In this document: positions 8,863-16,077 of the stretch, in pieces
Position numbering within the stretch: the stretch's first letter is position 1
Layout: each line of letters starts with the position of its first letter
Assembly (NCBI GenBank): GCA_903900845.1
Contig: CAIUOU010000169.1
Span: 1-41,621 of the forward strand
From: an uncultured Opitutia bacterium
Lineage (GTDB): Bacteria; Verrucomicrobiota; Verrucomicrobiia; Opitutales; Opitutaceae
Direction of reading: 5' to 3'
Length of the DNA: 41,621 nucleotides
Notes under the pieces: model-generated
What the model was told of the DNA's origin: nothing
Seen by the model: only the letters and a program-made list of their open reading frames with translations
Databases searched by the model: none
Program-made: the position numbers and the translations under genes

Positions 8863-10611
8863 TCAGCGCTTGCGCGCATCGGTTTTGGAGGTGGAAACCC
8901 CGAGCACCTGGCCGTCGCGCAGCAGGGCGGCGCGCAGGTCGGGATAGGAAATATCCTGCACGGCCGAGCGGGTGGCGATGGCCTGGACGGCCGCGGTGGC
9001 GGCCGATTGCCCGAGCACCATGAAGACCGGCTCCATGCGCATGGAGCCGTAGACCACATGGCTGGCCGAGATGCACACCGGCACGAGAAGATTGGTGCAC
9101 TCGTTTCTCTTTGGAGTGAGGGCGCGGAAGCTGATGCCGTAGGGGGTCTTCACCGGCATGCCGAGGGTGCCCTCGTTGCGCACATAGCCGTGCTCGTCGA
9201 TGTAGCGGCGCACGTTGTGGGAATCCATCGTGTAGGAGCCGCAGCCGACGGGATCGGCGACGCTCTCCGTGCCCTCGCACACCTGTTGGCGCATGACAAA
9301 GGCGCCGACCATTCGGCGGGCCTCGCGCACGTAAAGTTGGTGGGGCCAGTGGCCGGTGCCGGTGAACTCGTCCTTGGCCAGGCCCCAGTTCCGCATGGGC
9401 GCGCGGTATTTTTCCGGCACGCGCGGATCGTTCGCCACGAACCAGCACAGGCCCTGTTGCCAGCTCACGTGCTCGCGGAAGATGCGCTCGCGGGTGGCAT
9501 GGTCTCCGTCGGGGTAATCGCGGCTGCCGCCGACGAGGTTGAACGAGACCGCTCCCTTCGTGTTCGAGTCGCTCTTGCGGTTCGGCATGATCACGACGGG
9601 CGGCAGGTCGAGCAGGCTGCGGCCGAGCACCGGGTGCTCGATCTCGTCCCTGGGGTTCGGCCAGTCCGGCAGCGGCTTGGTGCTGTTGAGGTAGCGCAGC
9701 AGCAGTTCGTAGCGGGCGGGGTCGTAGTCGGCCGGCTTCGGCCAAGGTGCTCGGTTCTCCGGCACATCGGTCAGACACAAACGGAAGCAATAGGCCTGCA
9801 CGTGGCCATCCGCGGTTCCCACTTCCCCTGCACCCTCGGCGGGTACGCCGAAAATGGTTCCGCTTTTCGGGTCGCCTGGGCGCACGTAGGGGTCGACGGC
9901 GCGGAAGAAATCGTGACCGACCGGACGTGGACGCTCCCGCATGTGGCGCCACTGGTTGCCGTTCTTGGGCTCGCCGTACGTGGCGGCTGCCTCGCGGCCT
10001 ACCGTGTAGCTCACGCCGGCCTTCGCCATCACGTCGCCCTCATAGGTCGCGTCGATGAACACTTTCCCGGCGAAACGCCGGCCGGACTCCATCGTCAGCG
10101 AGCGGATCTCCGTGCCTGCCTTCTCCACGCCTCGCCGGAGCTCGAGCCGCTCGCCATAGACCACCTCCACGCCCGCCTCCTGCACCATCTCACGGTAGAT
10201 CCGCTCCGCCACGCGCGGCTCGAAGTGGAACATCACGTCGGCCGCCGGATCGTGGCGGTGGCTGCGGTAATCGCCCGGTTTCTCGTGCTTCCAGACCACC
10301 GGGTCGGCGTAGTACCGCTTCACGCGACGGTAGAACTCGCGGGAGATGCCGCCGATGCTGTCGGGGTGGCCGAAGTCCGTGGCGCCGAGGCCGCCGCTCG
10401 TGAGCCCGCCGAGATGTTGCCCCGGTTCGATCAGCAGGACCGACGCCTTCAGCCGCGCCGCCTGAACCGCGGCCACGACTCCGCCGGAGGTGCCGCCGTA
10501 GACGACAACGTCGTAGGTCCGCGGTGAATCGGCCGCGTTCATCGCCTGGAAGCTGAGGGTGAGCGCCAGGGCAATGGCTTTAAGAATAGGGGTGCAGCGG
10601 GGGAAGCTCAT
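8863..10611 (-). CDS. Secreted FAD-dependent oxidoreductase, copy 1
   Basis: A 582-residue flavoprotein of the FAD_oxidored (PF12831-like) family, often labelled 'xanthan lyase-like' in databases. The dinucleotide-binding segment is YDVVVYGGTSGGVVAA (33-48); GGLTSGGLGATD (68-79), FEPRVAERIYREM and FIDATYEGDVMAKAG are family signatures. The C-terminal part (MDSHNVRRYIDEHG, ECTNLLVPVCISASHV, MRMEPVFMVLGQSA) is highly conserved with its tandem paralogue. The N-terminus is a plain Sec-type signal peptide without a twin arginine, unlike copy 2. Probably oxidises a sugar hydroxyl in the periplasm (inference); the substrate is unknown. It lies 10 bases after copy 2 and 25 bases before the TBDR. Confidence 0.85.
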   Translation of the reverse strand: MSFPRCTPILKAIALALTLSFQAMNAADSPRTYDVVVYGGTSGGVVAAVQAARLKASVLLIEPGQHLGGLTSGGLGATDFGHPDSIGGISREFYRRVKRYYADPVVWKHEKPGDYRSHRHDPAADVMFHFEPRVAERIYREMVQEAGVEVVYGERLELRRGVEKAGTEIRSLTMESGRRFAGKVFIDATYEGDVMAKAGVSYTVGREAAATYGEPKNGNQWRHMRERPRPVGHDFFRAVDPYVRPGDPKSGTIFGVPAEGAGEVGTADGHVQAYCFRLCLTDVPENRAPWPKPADYDPARYELLLRYLNSTKPLPDWPNPRDEIEHPVLGRSLLDLPPVVIMPNRKSDSNTKGAVSFNLVGGSRDYPDGDHATRERIFREHVSWQQGLCWFVANDPRVPEKYRAPMRNWGLAKDEFTGTGHWPHQLYVREARRMVGAFVMRQQVCEGTESVADPVGCGSYTMDSHNVRRYIDEHGYVRNEGTLGMPVKTPYGISFRALTPKRNECTNLLVPVCISASHVVYGSMRMEPVFMVLGQSAATAAVQAIATRSAVQDISYPDLRAALLRDGQVLGVSTSKTDARKR

Positions 10612-10621
10612 GGGATCAGGA

Positions 10622-12361
10622 TTAGGATTTGGGCAGGTCGATGACCTGGCGTTCGGCTAGGAGCGCCGACCGTAATTCGGGGCGGTCGATGGCCTGCACG
10701 GAGGTGCGCTGGGCGATGGCCTGGTCCGCGGCGACGCCGGCGGAGTGGCCTAGGATCATGAAGACCGGTTCCATGCGGATGGAACCGTAGGCGACGTGCG
10801 TCGCGGATAGGCACACGGGCACGAGCAGGTTGGTGCACTCGTAGCGGCGCGGGGTGAGCGCGTCGTAGCCGATGCGGTACGCGTGCTTCAAACCGAGGCC
10901 GATCGTGCCCTCGGTGCGCACATGGCCGTTCTCGTCGACGTAGCGCCGCACGTTGTGGGAATCCATCGCGTAGCCGCCCATGCCGACCGGGTCCGGCACC
11001 GGCAGAGTGCCGTCGCAGTGGCGCTGGGTCATGACAAAGCCGCCGTGCATCCGGCGCGCCTCGCGCACGTAGAGCTGGTGCGGCCAGTGGCCGGTGTCGG
11101 TGAACTCATCCCGCGGGAAGCCCCAGTTCTTCATCGGCGCGCGGTACTTCTCCGGCACGCGCGGGTCGCTCGCGAAGAACCAGATCAAGCCCTTCTGCCA
11201 GGCGATATGGTCGCGGATGATGCGTTCACGGGCGGCATAGTCCGCCTCGGGATAGTCGTAGTTACCCGCGACGAGGTTGAAGCCGACCGGGTCCTTGTTG
11301 TTCGAGTCGCTCTTCCGGTTCGGCATGATCACGACCGGTTCAGGGCGGGTGAGATTGTTGCCAAGGACGGGATGCTCGATGTCGCCCGCCGCAGGGTATT
11401 CCGGCAGCATGCGGGGGCTGTTGAGGTAGCGCGCGACGAGCTCGTACTTCGCTGGATCGTAGTCGTCGGGACGGGAGAACGGGACGCGGTTCCGCGGCTC
11501 GTTCGTGAGGCACAGGCGGTAGCAGTACGCCTGCACGCGAGCGTCACCCGCGCCGACTTCGCCCGGCCCGCCGGGTTGCACGCCGAAGATCAGCCCGCTC
11601 GCCGGGTCGCCCGGGCGGATGTACGGATCCACGGCGCGCCGGAAATCGTGCGCGGAGGCGACCTTCTGACGTCGCAGCAGGAAGGGCTGGTTGCCGTTGT
11701 GTGTCTCGCCGAAGGCGGAATTCGCCTCGCGGCCGACCAGGTATTTGACGCCCGCCTTGGCCATGAGGTCGCCCTCATAGGTCGCATCGATGAACACCTG
11801 GCCGCGGAAACGGCGACCAGACTCCATTTTGATGGCGGCGATAACCGCCCCCGTCTTTTCCACGCCGGCCCGCAGGTCGAGGCGCTCGCCGCGGATGACC
11901 TCCACCCGCGCCTCGCGCAGCATGTCCTCGTAGATCCGCTCCGCCACGTGCGGTTCGAAGTAGAACATCACATCCTCCCGCGGATCGTGCTGATTGCTGC
12001 GGAAATCCTCCGGGCGGCCGTATTTCCAAGCGGCGGGATCGGCGTAGTGCTTTTTCACCCGCTGGTAGAATTCCCGCGAGATTCCGCCGATGGCGTTCTT
12101 CTTGCCGATGTCGGTCGCCCCGAGCCCGCCGCTGGTGAGTCCGCCGAGGTGGCGTCCGGGCTCGATGAGGACGACCCGGCGACCGCGGCGGGCCGCCGCG
12201 ACCGCCGCGGTCACACCCCCGGAAGTTCCGCCGTAGACGACGACATCGAAATCAGTGGCCGGGGCGGCCTGGCCGGTCGCGCGCACGGCAGTGGCGAGCA
12301 CGGTCGCGGAGGCGGCGCGGTGAATGAATGCGCGGCGGGTGGAGGAAGGTGGGGTGGACAT
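10622..12361 (-). CDS. Tat-exported FAD-dependent oxidoreductase, copy 2
   Basis: A 579-residue paralogue of the next gene downstream. The Rossmann segment FDVVVYGGTSGGVTAA (38-53), GGLTSGGLGATD, FEPHVAERIYEDM and FIDATYEGDLMAKAG match copy 1 almost exactly, and the two align end to end. The N-terminus contains STRRAFIHRAAS (7-18) followed by an Ala-rich stretch, a twin-arginine leader fitting export of a folded flavoprotein. The gene pair looks like an old tandem duplication. The function is probably oxidation of a carbohydrate or other glycan-derived compound; family members lack a well-established common reaction that I can name. Located 29 bases after the SGNH hydrolase. Confidence 0.85.
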   Translation of the reverse strand: MSTPPSSTRRAFIHRAASATVLATAVRATGQAAPATDFDVVVYGGTSGGVTAAVAAARRGRRVVLIEPGRHLGGLTSGGLGATDIGKKNAIGGISREFYQRVKKHYADPAAWKYGRPEDFRSNQHDPREDVMFYFEPHVAERIYEDMLREARVEVIRGERLDLRAGVEKTGAVIAAIKMESGRRFRGQVFIDATYEGDLMAKAGVKYLVGREANSAFGETHNGNQPFLLRRQKVASAHDFRRAVDPYIRPGDPASGLIFGVQPGGPGEVGAGDARVQAYCYRLCLTNEPRNRVPFSRPDDYDPAKYELVARYLNSPRMLPEYPAAGDIEHPVLGNNLTRPEPVVIMPNRKSDSNNKDPVGFNLVAGNYDYPEADYAARERIIRDHIAWQKGLIWFFASDPRVPEKYRAPMKNWGFPRDEFTDTGHWPHQLYVREARRMHGGFVMTQRHCDGTLPVPDPVGMGGYAMDSHNVRRYVDENGHVRTEGTIGLGLKHAYRIGYDALTPRRYECTNLLVPVCLSATHVAYGSIRMEPVFMILGHSAGVAADQAIAQRTSVQAIDRPELRSALLAERQVIDLPKS

Positions 12362-12390
12362 GGTGGGCGGACGGGGTGTTTGGACGCGAT

Positions 12391-13119
12391 TCAGCGCGAG
12401 GGCAGATGCGCGGTGACGCTGCGGACCACCTCGGCGGCGAGCAGGGCGGAGCCCTCGGACGTGTAGTGGACGTCGTTCGGGCGGCCGACCCGGGCGAAAT
12501 GCGGTGTGATCGCGCGGTTGAGGTCGTTGGTGGCGACTCCGAGTTCGGTCATCACGCGCGCGGCGATCGCGTTGTATTTATCGACGCTGTCGAAACGACG
12601 GTTGGGCGCGAGATTGCCGCCGTTGGGGACGGGGGTCGTGGTGGCCCAGATCAACTTCGCGCCAGTCGCGCGGAGACGCCGGACAAGCTCGCGGAGATTT
12701 TTCTCGTAGACGTCGGGCGGCGCATGCCGGACGCCCTCGGGCGGGAGCTTCGCATCGTGGAGTCCCCAGTTGAAATGGATCACGTCCCATTTTCCGGGGC
12801 CGAGCCATGCGTCCAGTTTGGAGAGCGTGTAGCCGGTGGAGCTGCAATTCCCCGGTGGACGATGGATGTTGGCCTTGCCCTGGAGCGCCGCGCGAACCGG
12901 CAGCGTGTAGCCGATCGAGATGGAGTCGCCGATCAGCAACACGCGCGGCAGTCCAGGAACGTCGACCATGGGCGCCAGCGCGGGATCGGGGGCGGGCTTG
13001 GCCTTGGTCTCGGCGGCGAAAGCGGACGCGGAGAGTCCGGATAAGGACGCGAGGGGAATGGCCGTTAGAAGCCGCACGAGAGCGGCGAAGCGGTGGCGGT
13101 GGGCAGGGGTTGCGGGCAT
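12391..13119 (-). CDS. Secreted SGNH/GDSL hydrolase
   Basis: A 242-residue SGNH hydrolase, probably an esterase acting on acylated carbohydrates. LLIGDSISIGY gives the nucleophile Ser66; NDVHYTSEG near the end gives Asp216 and His218. Block III reads FNWGLHD instead of the textbook GxND, a variant I recall from planctomycete/verrucomicrobial members. The signal peptide is residues 1 to about 36 (ASAFAAE). I chose the ATG at 13119; a GTG at 13143 would overlap the FecR stop (GTGA) and add eight residues, and cannot be excluded. Together with the SASA esterase it gives the block two different deacylases. Confidence 0.85.
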   Translation of the reverse strand: MPATPAHRHRFAALVRLLTAIPLASLSGLSASAFAAETKAKPAPDPALAPMVDVPGLPRVLLIGDSISIGYTLPVRAALQGKANIHRPPGNCSSTGYTLSKLDAWLGPGKWDVIHFNWGLHDAKLPPEGVRHAPPDVYEKNLRELVRRLRATGAKLIWATTTPVPNGGNLAPNRRFDSVDKYNAIAARVMTELGVATNDLNRAITPHFARVGRPNDVHYTSEGSALLAAEVVRSVTAHLPSR

Positions 13120-13139
13120 GGGGTGATGGCAGGCTATCG

Positions 13140-14528
13140 TCACGGGTTGCCGTGCACGTCGAATTCGGCGTAAAACGTATTATCGAGCACCGGCTGCGAG
13201 ACGGACTGTGTCGGCTCGACTTCCCAAAGCAGGAAGCGGTAGCGGCCGATCAAGCCGTTGGCGCCGGCGATCAAACAGGCCTGCTGCGCGGGCCGATCGA
13301 CCGGCTGCATGACACGGAAGAAATCGTCGGAGTCCACCCGGGCGATCGGAACCCACCCTGTCCGCGACGTGCCGGTTTCGATTGATGGCGGGGAGTCGCC
13401 GTTGAAGCCGTACAAGGTGAATTTCTGCACGGCACGCACACGGTTGTGCGCCGCGCGGCTCTGGTGCCACGAATAGGTGGTGATCTGCGAGATGGTGACC
13501 GGCTGCCCGAGGTCGAGGAGCAGGGCGCCGGAGTCGTTGGGTCCGAAGAAGACCGACTCTCTGGGCGAATCAGGCGCGTTCTGACCATTTCCATCCAAGA
13601 GCAGCTCCGGGGGACCGCTCGGGATGGGCGCGCGGAGGAAAAGTTCACCGCGCACGACCTTCATGGTTGCTAGTCCCCTCGACCGGTCGGCGATGTCGTC
13701 CCGGGACGGCGGTGGGATCGTCGGGAAGCGAAACGCGGCGGTGCCGTCGCCGGGTTCGATGCGCACCAGCACCTGCGCGCTGCCGGCCTCGACGGACATG
13801 GCCTCCCCGGTGCGGAGACGATGCGCGGTGGTCGAGCCGTCCAGGAGCACGTGGACCTCGCCGTCCGTCACGTCGATCCGACTTTGGCCATCCGGGGCCG
13901 CGGCCGCGATGAACTGGGTGCCGATGTCCACCACCCGAGCGGTGCGCGTGCGTACGGTGAAGCCCTTCGAGGCGGGAGTCGTCGCCTCGGCCTTCAGCCG
14001 CCCCAGCGTGAGAAATCCGCTCTTGTCGGACGTCAGTTCAAAGATGCTGGGGCCCATGAGGGTCACGCGTGCCCCGCTGGTGAATTCCAGCGCCGCGCTG
14101 CCGGCCGAGAGTTCCAACGTTTGCCCGGCCCGCAGGGTGTCCCCCGGCGCGAAACGGGCCTCCGGAGTCACCCAGCGGGCGTCGCTGATCTCGCGCAGGG
14201 TGGCGACCGGTGCGGCGCGCGCCTCCCAGCCGGGGGCGATGAGGAGGCGCCACAGGAGCAGCGAGAGCGTGGTTAAACCCGCGATGGAGGCCGCCCAGGC
14301 GAGGGGCCGCGGCCGGGTGAGGGAGGGGACGGAATTGAACTCCGTGCGATCCTCGCTCGGCTGAGTCTCGGCCGCGCCGAGGGCGGCGTGGAGGCGTGCT
14401 TTTCGCAGGTAGAGTTGCCGGGCGGCGGAGTCCTTCTCGATTCTTTGTGACAACGCGCGCACCTCCTCGGGCGTGGCCAGCCCGTCGAGATGCCGCTCGA
14501 TCAACGTGTCGATTTCGTCGGGGCTCAT
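13140..14528 (-). CDS. FecR-domain membrane protein with discoidin-like C-terminus
   Basis: A 462-residue putative anti-sigma/signal-transducing protein. Residues 1-60 are cytoplasmic and helical (PDEIDTLIERHLDGLATPEE), one transmembrane helix spans about 77-98, and the FecR domain follows (about 104-250; LEFTSGARVTLMGPSIFEL, VVDIGTQF, VTDGEVHV). Residues about 305-462 look like a galactose-binding-like/F5-8C domain: LLDGN, GALLLDLGQPVTISQITTYS, VQKFTLYGFNG and RYRFLLWEVEP. Such domains often bind carbohydrate, so the protein could sense substrate directly in the periplasm (inference). The ATG at 14528 overlaps the sigma factor's stop as ATGA, indicating translational coupling; a longer frame exists but adds only 11 residues lying within the sigma gene. 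Confidence 0.85.
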   Translation of the reverse strand: MSPDEIDTLIERHLDGLATPEEVRALSQRIEKDSAARQLYLRKARLHAALGAAETQPSEDRTEFNSVPSLTRPRPLAWAASIAGLTTLSLLLWRLLIAPGWEARAAPVATLREISDARWVTPEARFAPGDTLRAGQTLELSAGSAALEFTSGARVTLMGPSIFELTSDKSGFLTLGRLKAEATTPASKGFTVRTRTARVVDIGTQFIAAAAPDGQSRIDVTDGEVHVLLDGSTTAHRLRTGEAMSVEAGSAQVLVRIEPGDGTAAFRFPTIPPPSRDDIADRSRGLATMKVVRGELFLRAPIPSGPPELLLDGNGQNAPDSPRESVFFGPNDSGALLLDLGQPVTISQITTYSWHQSRAAHNRVRAVQKFTLYGFNGDSPPSIETGTSRTGWVPIARVDSDDFFRVMQPVDRPAQQACLIAGANGLIGRYRFLLWEVEPTQSVSQPVLDNTFYAEFDVHGNP

Positions 14529-15049
14529 CCGGCGAACTCCGTTTCCTTGCGTTGCATGCACTGGAGCAGCGCGTGTCGGATGCGTTGCAGCATCTTGTAG
14601 ACGGCCTCCTCGCTGCGCTCGTGCCGGCGGGCGAGTTCGGTCACGGGAAGCTCGTTGAGGTAATAATCATCCAGCATCCGGCGCTGACCGGGCGCGAGGA
14701 GCTCGCGGCAGGATTGGAGGCGACGCGCCCGTTCCTCGTTCCAGGAGGGACTGGCGTCCTCGTCGATCATCAAGGCGGCGGCCGCCGCCTCCGAAAGTTG
14801 CGCGCGTCGCTGCCGGGTGCGCAGGAAGCGACGCACCTCGATCCGGGCAAAACCGCACGCCCAGTTGAGGAATGGACGCTCCGGGTCGTACGAGGGGAAG
14901 TGGCGCCAGAGCGCCACGGCGGTTTCCTGGACGATGTCGCGCGCATCGGCGCGATGAGGAACGAAAACGAGCACGCTGCGCAGGAGCGCCGGCTCCTGCT
15001 CCAGGAACAGGCGCATGAAACGTTCGTGCAGGTCTTCAGCCGGGGGCAT
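14525..15049 (-). CDS. ECF RNA polymerase sigma factor
   Basis: A 174-residue sigma-70 family factor of the extracytoplasmic-function type. Region 2 is about residues 10-75 (DARDIVQETAVALWRHFPSY, then FLNWACGFARIEVRRFLR), and region 4 about 115-168 (LLAPGQRRMLDDYY, ELARRHERSEEAVYKMLQRI). It resembles the 'Rhodopirellula/Verrucomicrobium family' ECF factors that sit beside FecR-like proteins. It is the first gene of the nine-gene minus-strand block and overlaps fecR-like by four bases, so the pair is probably a sigma/anti-sigma switch that controls the block (inference). No FecA-type receptor with an STN domain is present, so the signal probably comes through FecR itself. Confidence 0.88.
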   Translation of the reverse strand: MPPAEDLHERFMRLFLEQEPALLRSVLVFVPHRADARDIVQETAVALWRHFPSYDPERPFLNWACGFARIEVRRFLRTRQRRAQLSEAAAAALMIDEDASPSWNEERARRLQSCRELLAPGQRRMLDDYYLNELPVTELARRHERSEEAVYKMLQRIRHALLQCMQRKETEFAG

Positions 15050-15060
15050 GGGGTCCGTGT

Positions 15061-15100
15061 CTTATATCCGCGTCATCCGGCGGATTTGGACATTTTTTCT
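15061..15100 (-). promoter_or_regulatory. Candidate promoter of the ECF-led block
   Basis: Reading the minus strand toward the sigma gene: an A6 tract followed by TGTCCAAATCC, then GCCGGATGACGCG and GGATATAAG, whose end lies 11 bases before the ATG. The TATAAG box could be a -10 with a very short leader. Alternatively the GTCC...GACGCG arrangement is the autoregulated ECF promoter. No Shine-Dalgarno precedes the ATG. Low certainty. Confidence 0.3.
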
Positions 15101-15134
15101 GTCGGGGCGCGTATTCTCAGCGGCGCGGGTGGGA

Positions 15135-15235
15135 ACCACGAAACACACCAAAGGCACGATACCGAACCGGGTGGCCCCTCCTTCGCCTGGCCTACGGAGC
15201 GCACGCATGGAACACACGGACGGCACGGAATGGGG
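15135..15235. repeat. CACG-rich degenerate repeat patches
   Basis: Two segments, ACCACGAAACACACCAAAGG (from about 15135) and GGAACACACGGACGGCACGG (from about 15209), have the same CACGGA/CACGAA word style as the patches at 89-123 and 374-407. They are absent from the short gaps elsewhere in the window. Borders are approximate. Confidence 0.4.
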
Positions 15236-15337
15236 GAAACCCTTTTTCCAAGGAAGGCCGGTCGAAAGAACGCCTGTCTCCGTCCCCCCCCCGTTGCCTC
15301 CTGTGAGGGACCGGGGAGGTTCGATCGCGACTGTGAT

Positions 15338-15949
15338 TCAGGGCAGGATCGGCGACGGCAGGAACGGATCGCGGGCGAGGTAGTACGGCGCCGGACCCTT
15401 CACATGGGTCTCGGTGTAGCCGATGGAGAGGGAGAGGCCGGACGCGGGATCCTCGTGGGTGAGCAGAATCGATCCGGAGCGTTCGCTGTAACCCCCGCGA
15501 CCGAAGGTGTAGCTGAGGGAGAAGGCGCCGTGGATGCCGCGTTCGGGGCGGCGTTCCTCCGTGGTGATCCGCGGGCGCGGCGTCGCGAGCACCAGCGGAG
15601 CTTGCAGTGAGCGGGCGGCCCGGGAGGCGTGGTGGCGTGCGACCGCGGCGTCGAGCCGGGAGCGTTCGGCGGAGGCGAGGGTGTCGATCCCCGCCGTGCG
15701 GCGTTCGTCGCCGGTGAGACGGGCGGAGAAGTCCGCGGGGACGCCCGCGGCGGCCGGGCGAGAAAAGTCGCGGCGCACGAGGGCGTCGATCACGGCGACG
15801 CGATCCGCGTCGAGCCGGGCGAGACCCGTGACCGCGCGTTCCTCCGCTGGCAGCCAGAGGGAGAAACGCAGGTCCTCGCCGGCCTGCGCGGTGAACGCCA
15901 GGCAGACGGTCAGGAACCGGAGGGCGCGGATCAGAGCGGCGGGATTCAC
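15338..15949 (-). CDS. Hypothetical secreted protein
   Basis: I do not recognise this 203-residue protein. From the GTG at 15949 it begins with a plausible Sec signal peptide (LIRALRFLTVCLAFTAQAG). The middle is Arg/Ala-rich and helical. The last about 70 residues alternate in a beta pattern (FSLSYTFGRGG, GSILLTHED, LSLSIGYTETHV), which could be a small surface or outer-membrane-associated sheet. An upstream ATG at 16045 would bury the signal peptide behind 32 basic residues, so I prefer the GTG. It is transcribed toward the ECF gene but separated by 288 bases, and is divergent from the membrane fusion at 16078. Confidence 0.55.
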   Translation of the reverse strand: MNPAALIRALRFLTVCLAFTAQAGEDLRFSLWLPAEERAVTGLARLDADRVAVIDALVRRDFSRPAAAGVPADFSARLTGDERRTAGIDTLASAERSRLDAAVARHHASRAARSLQAPLVLATPRPRITTEERRPERGIHGAFSLSYTFGRGGYSERSGSILLTHEDPASGLSLSIGYTETHVKGPAPYYLARDPFLPSPILP

Positions 15950-16077
15950 GGGCGTGACCAACCAGAACCGGGTTCCGCGGGTGCACAAGCGCGGCGTTGC
16001 GTTGGCGGCGCGGGTTGTGCGTGATCCGCGATCCCCGTTCCGCAACCTTCGCCCCGTAGCGCCGTCCTTTTCGACCC

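Larger units (their letters stand above)
15050..15337. other. 288-base gap with repeat patches
   Basis: No gene is visible between the hypothetical secreted protein and the sigma factor. The gap holds the candidate promoter at its left end, two CACG-rich repeat patches in the middle and a run of nine C at 15284-15292. No clear terminator follows the hypothetical gene. Confidence 0.55.

Noticed and set aside
15284-15292. C9 run as a second phase-variable tract
   Set aside because: It lies more than 230 bases from the sigma factor start and after the stop of the hypothetical gene, with no expression signal next to it.
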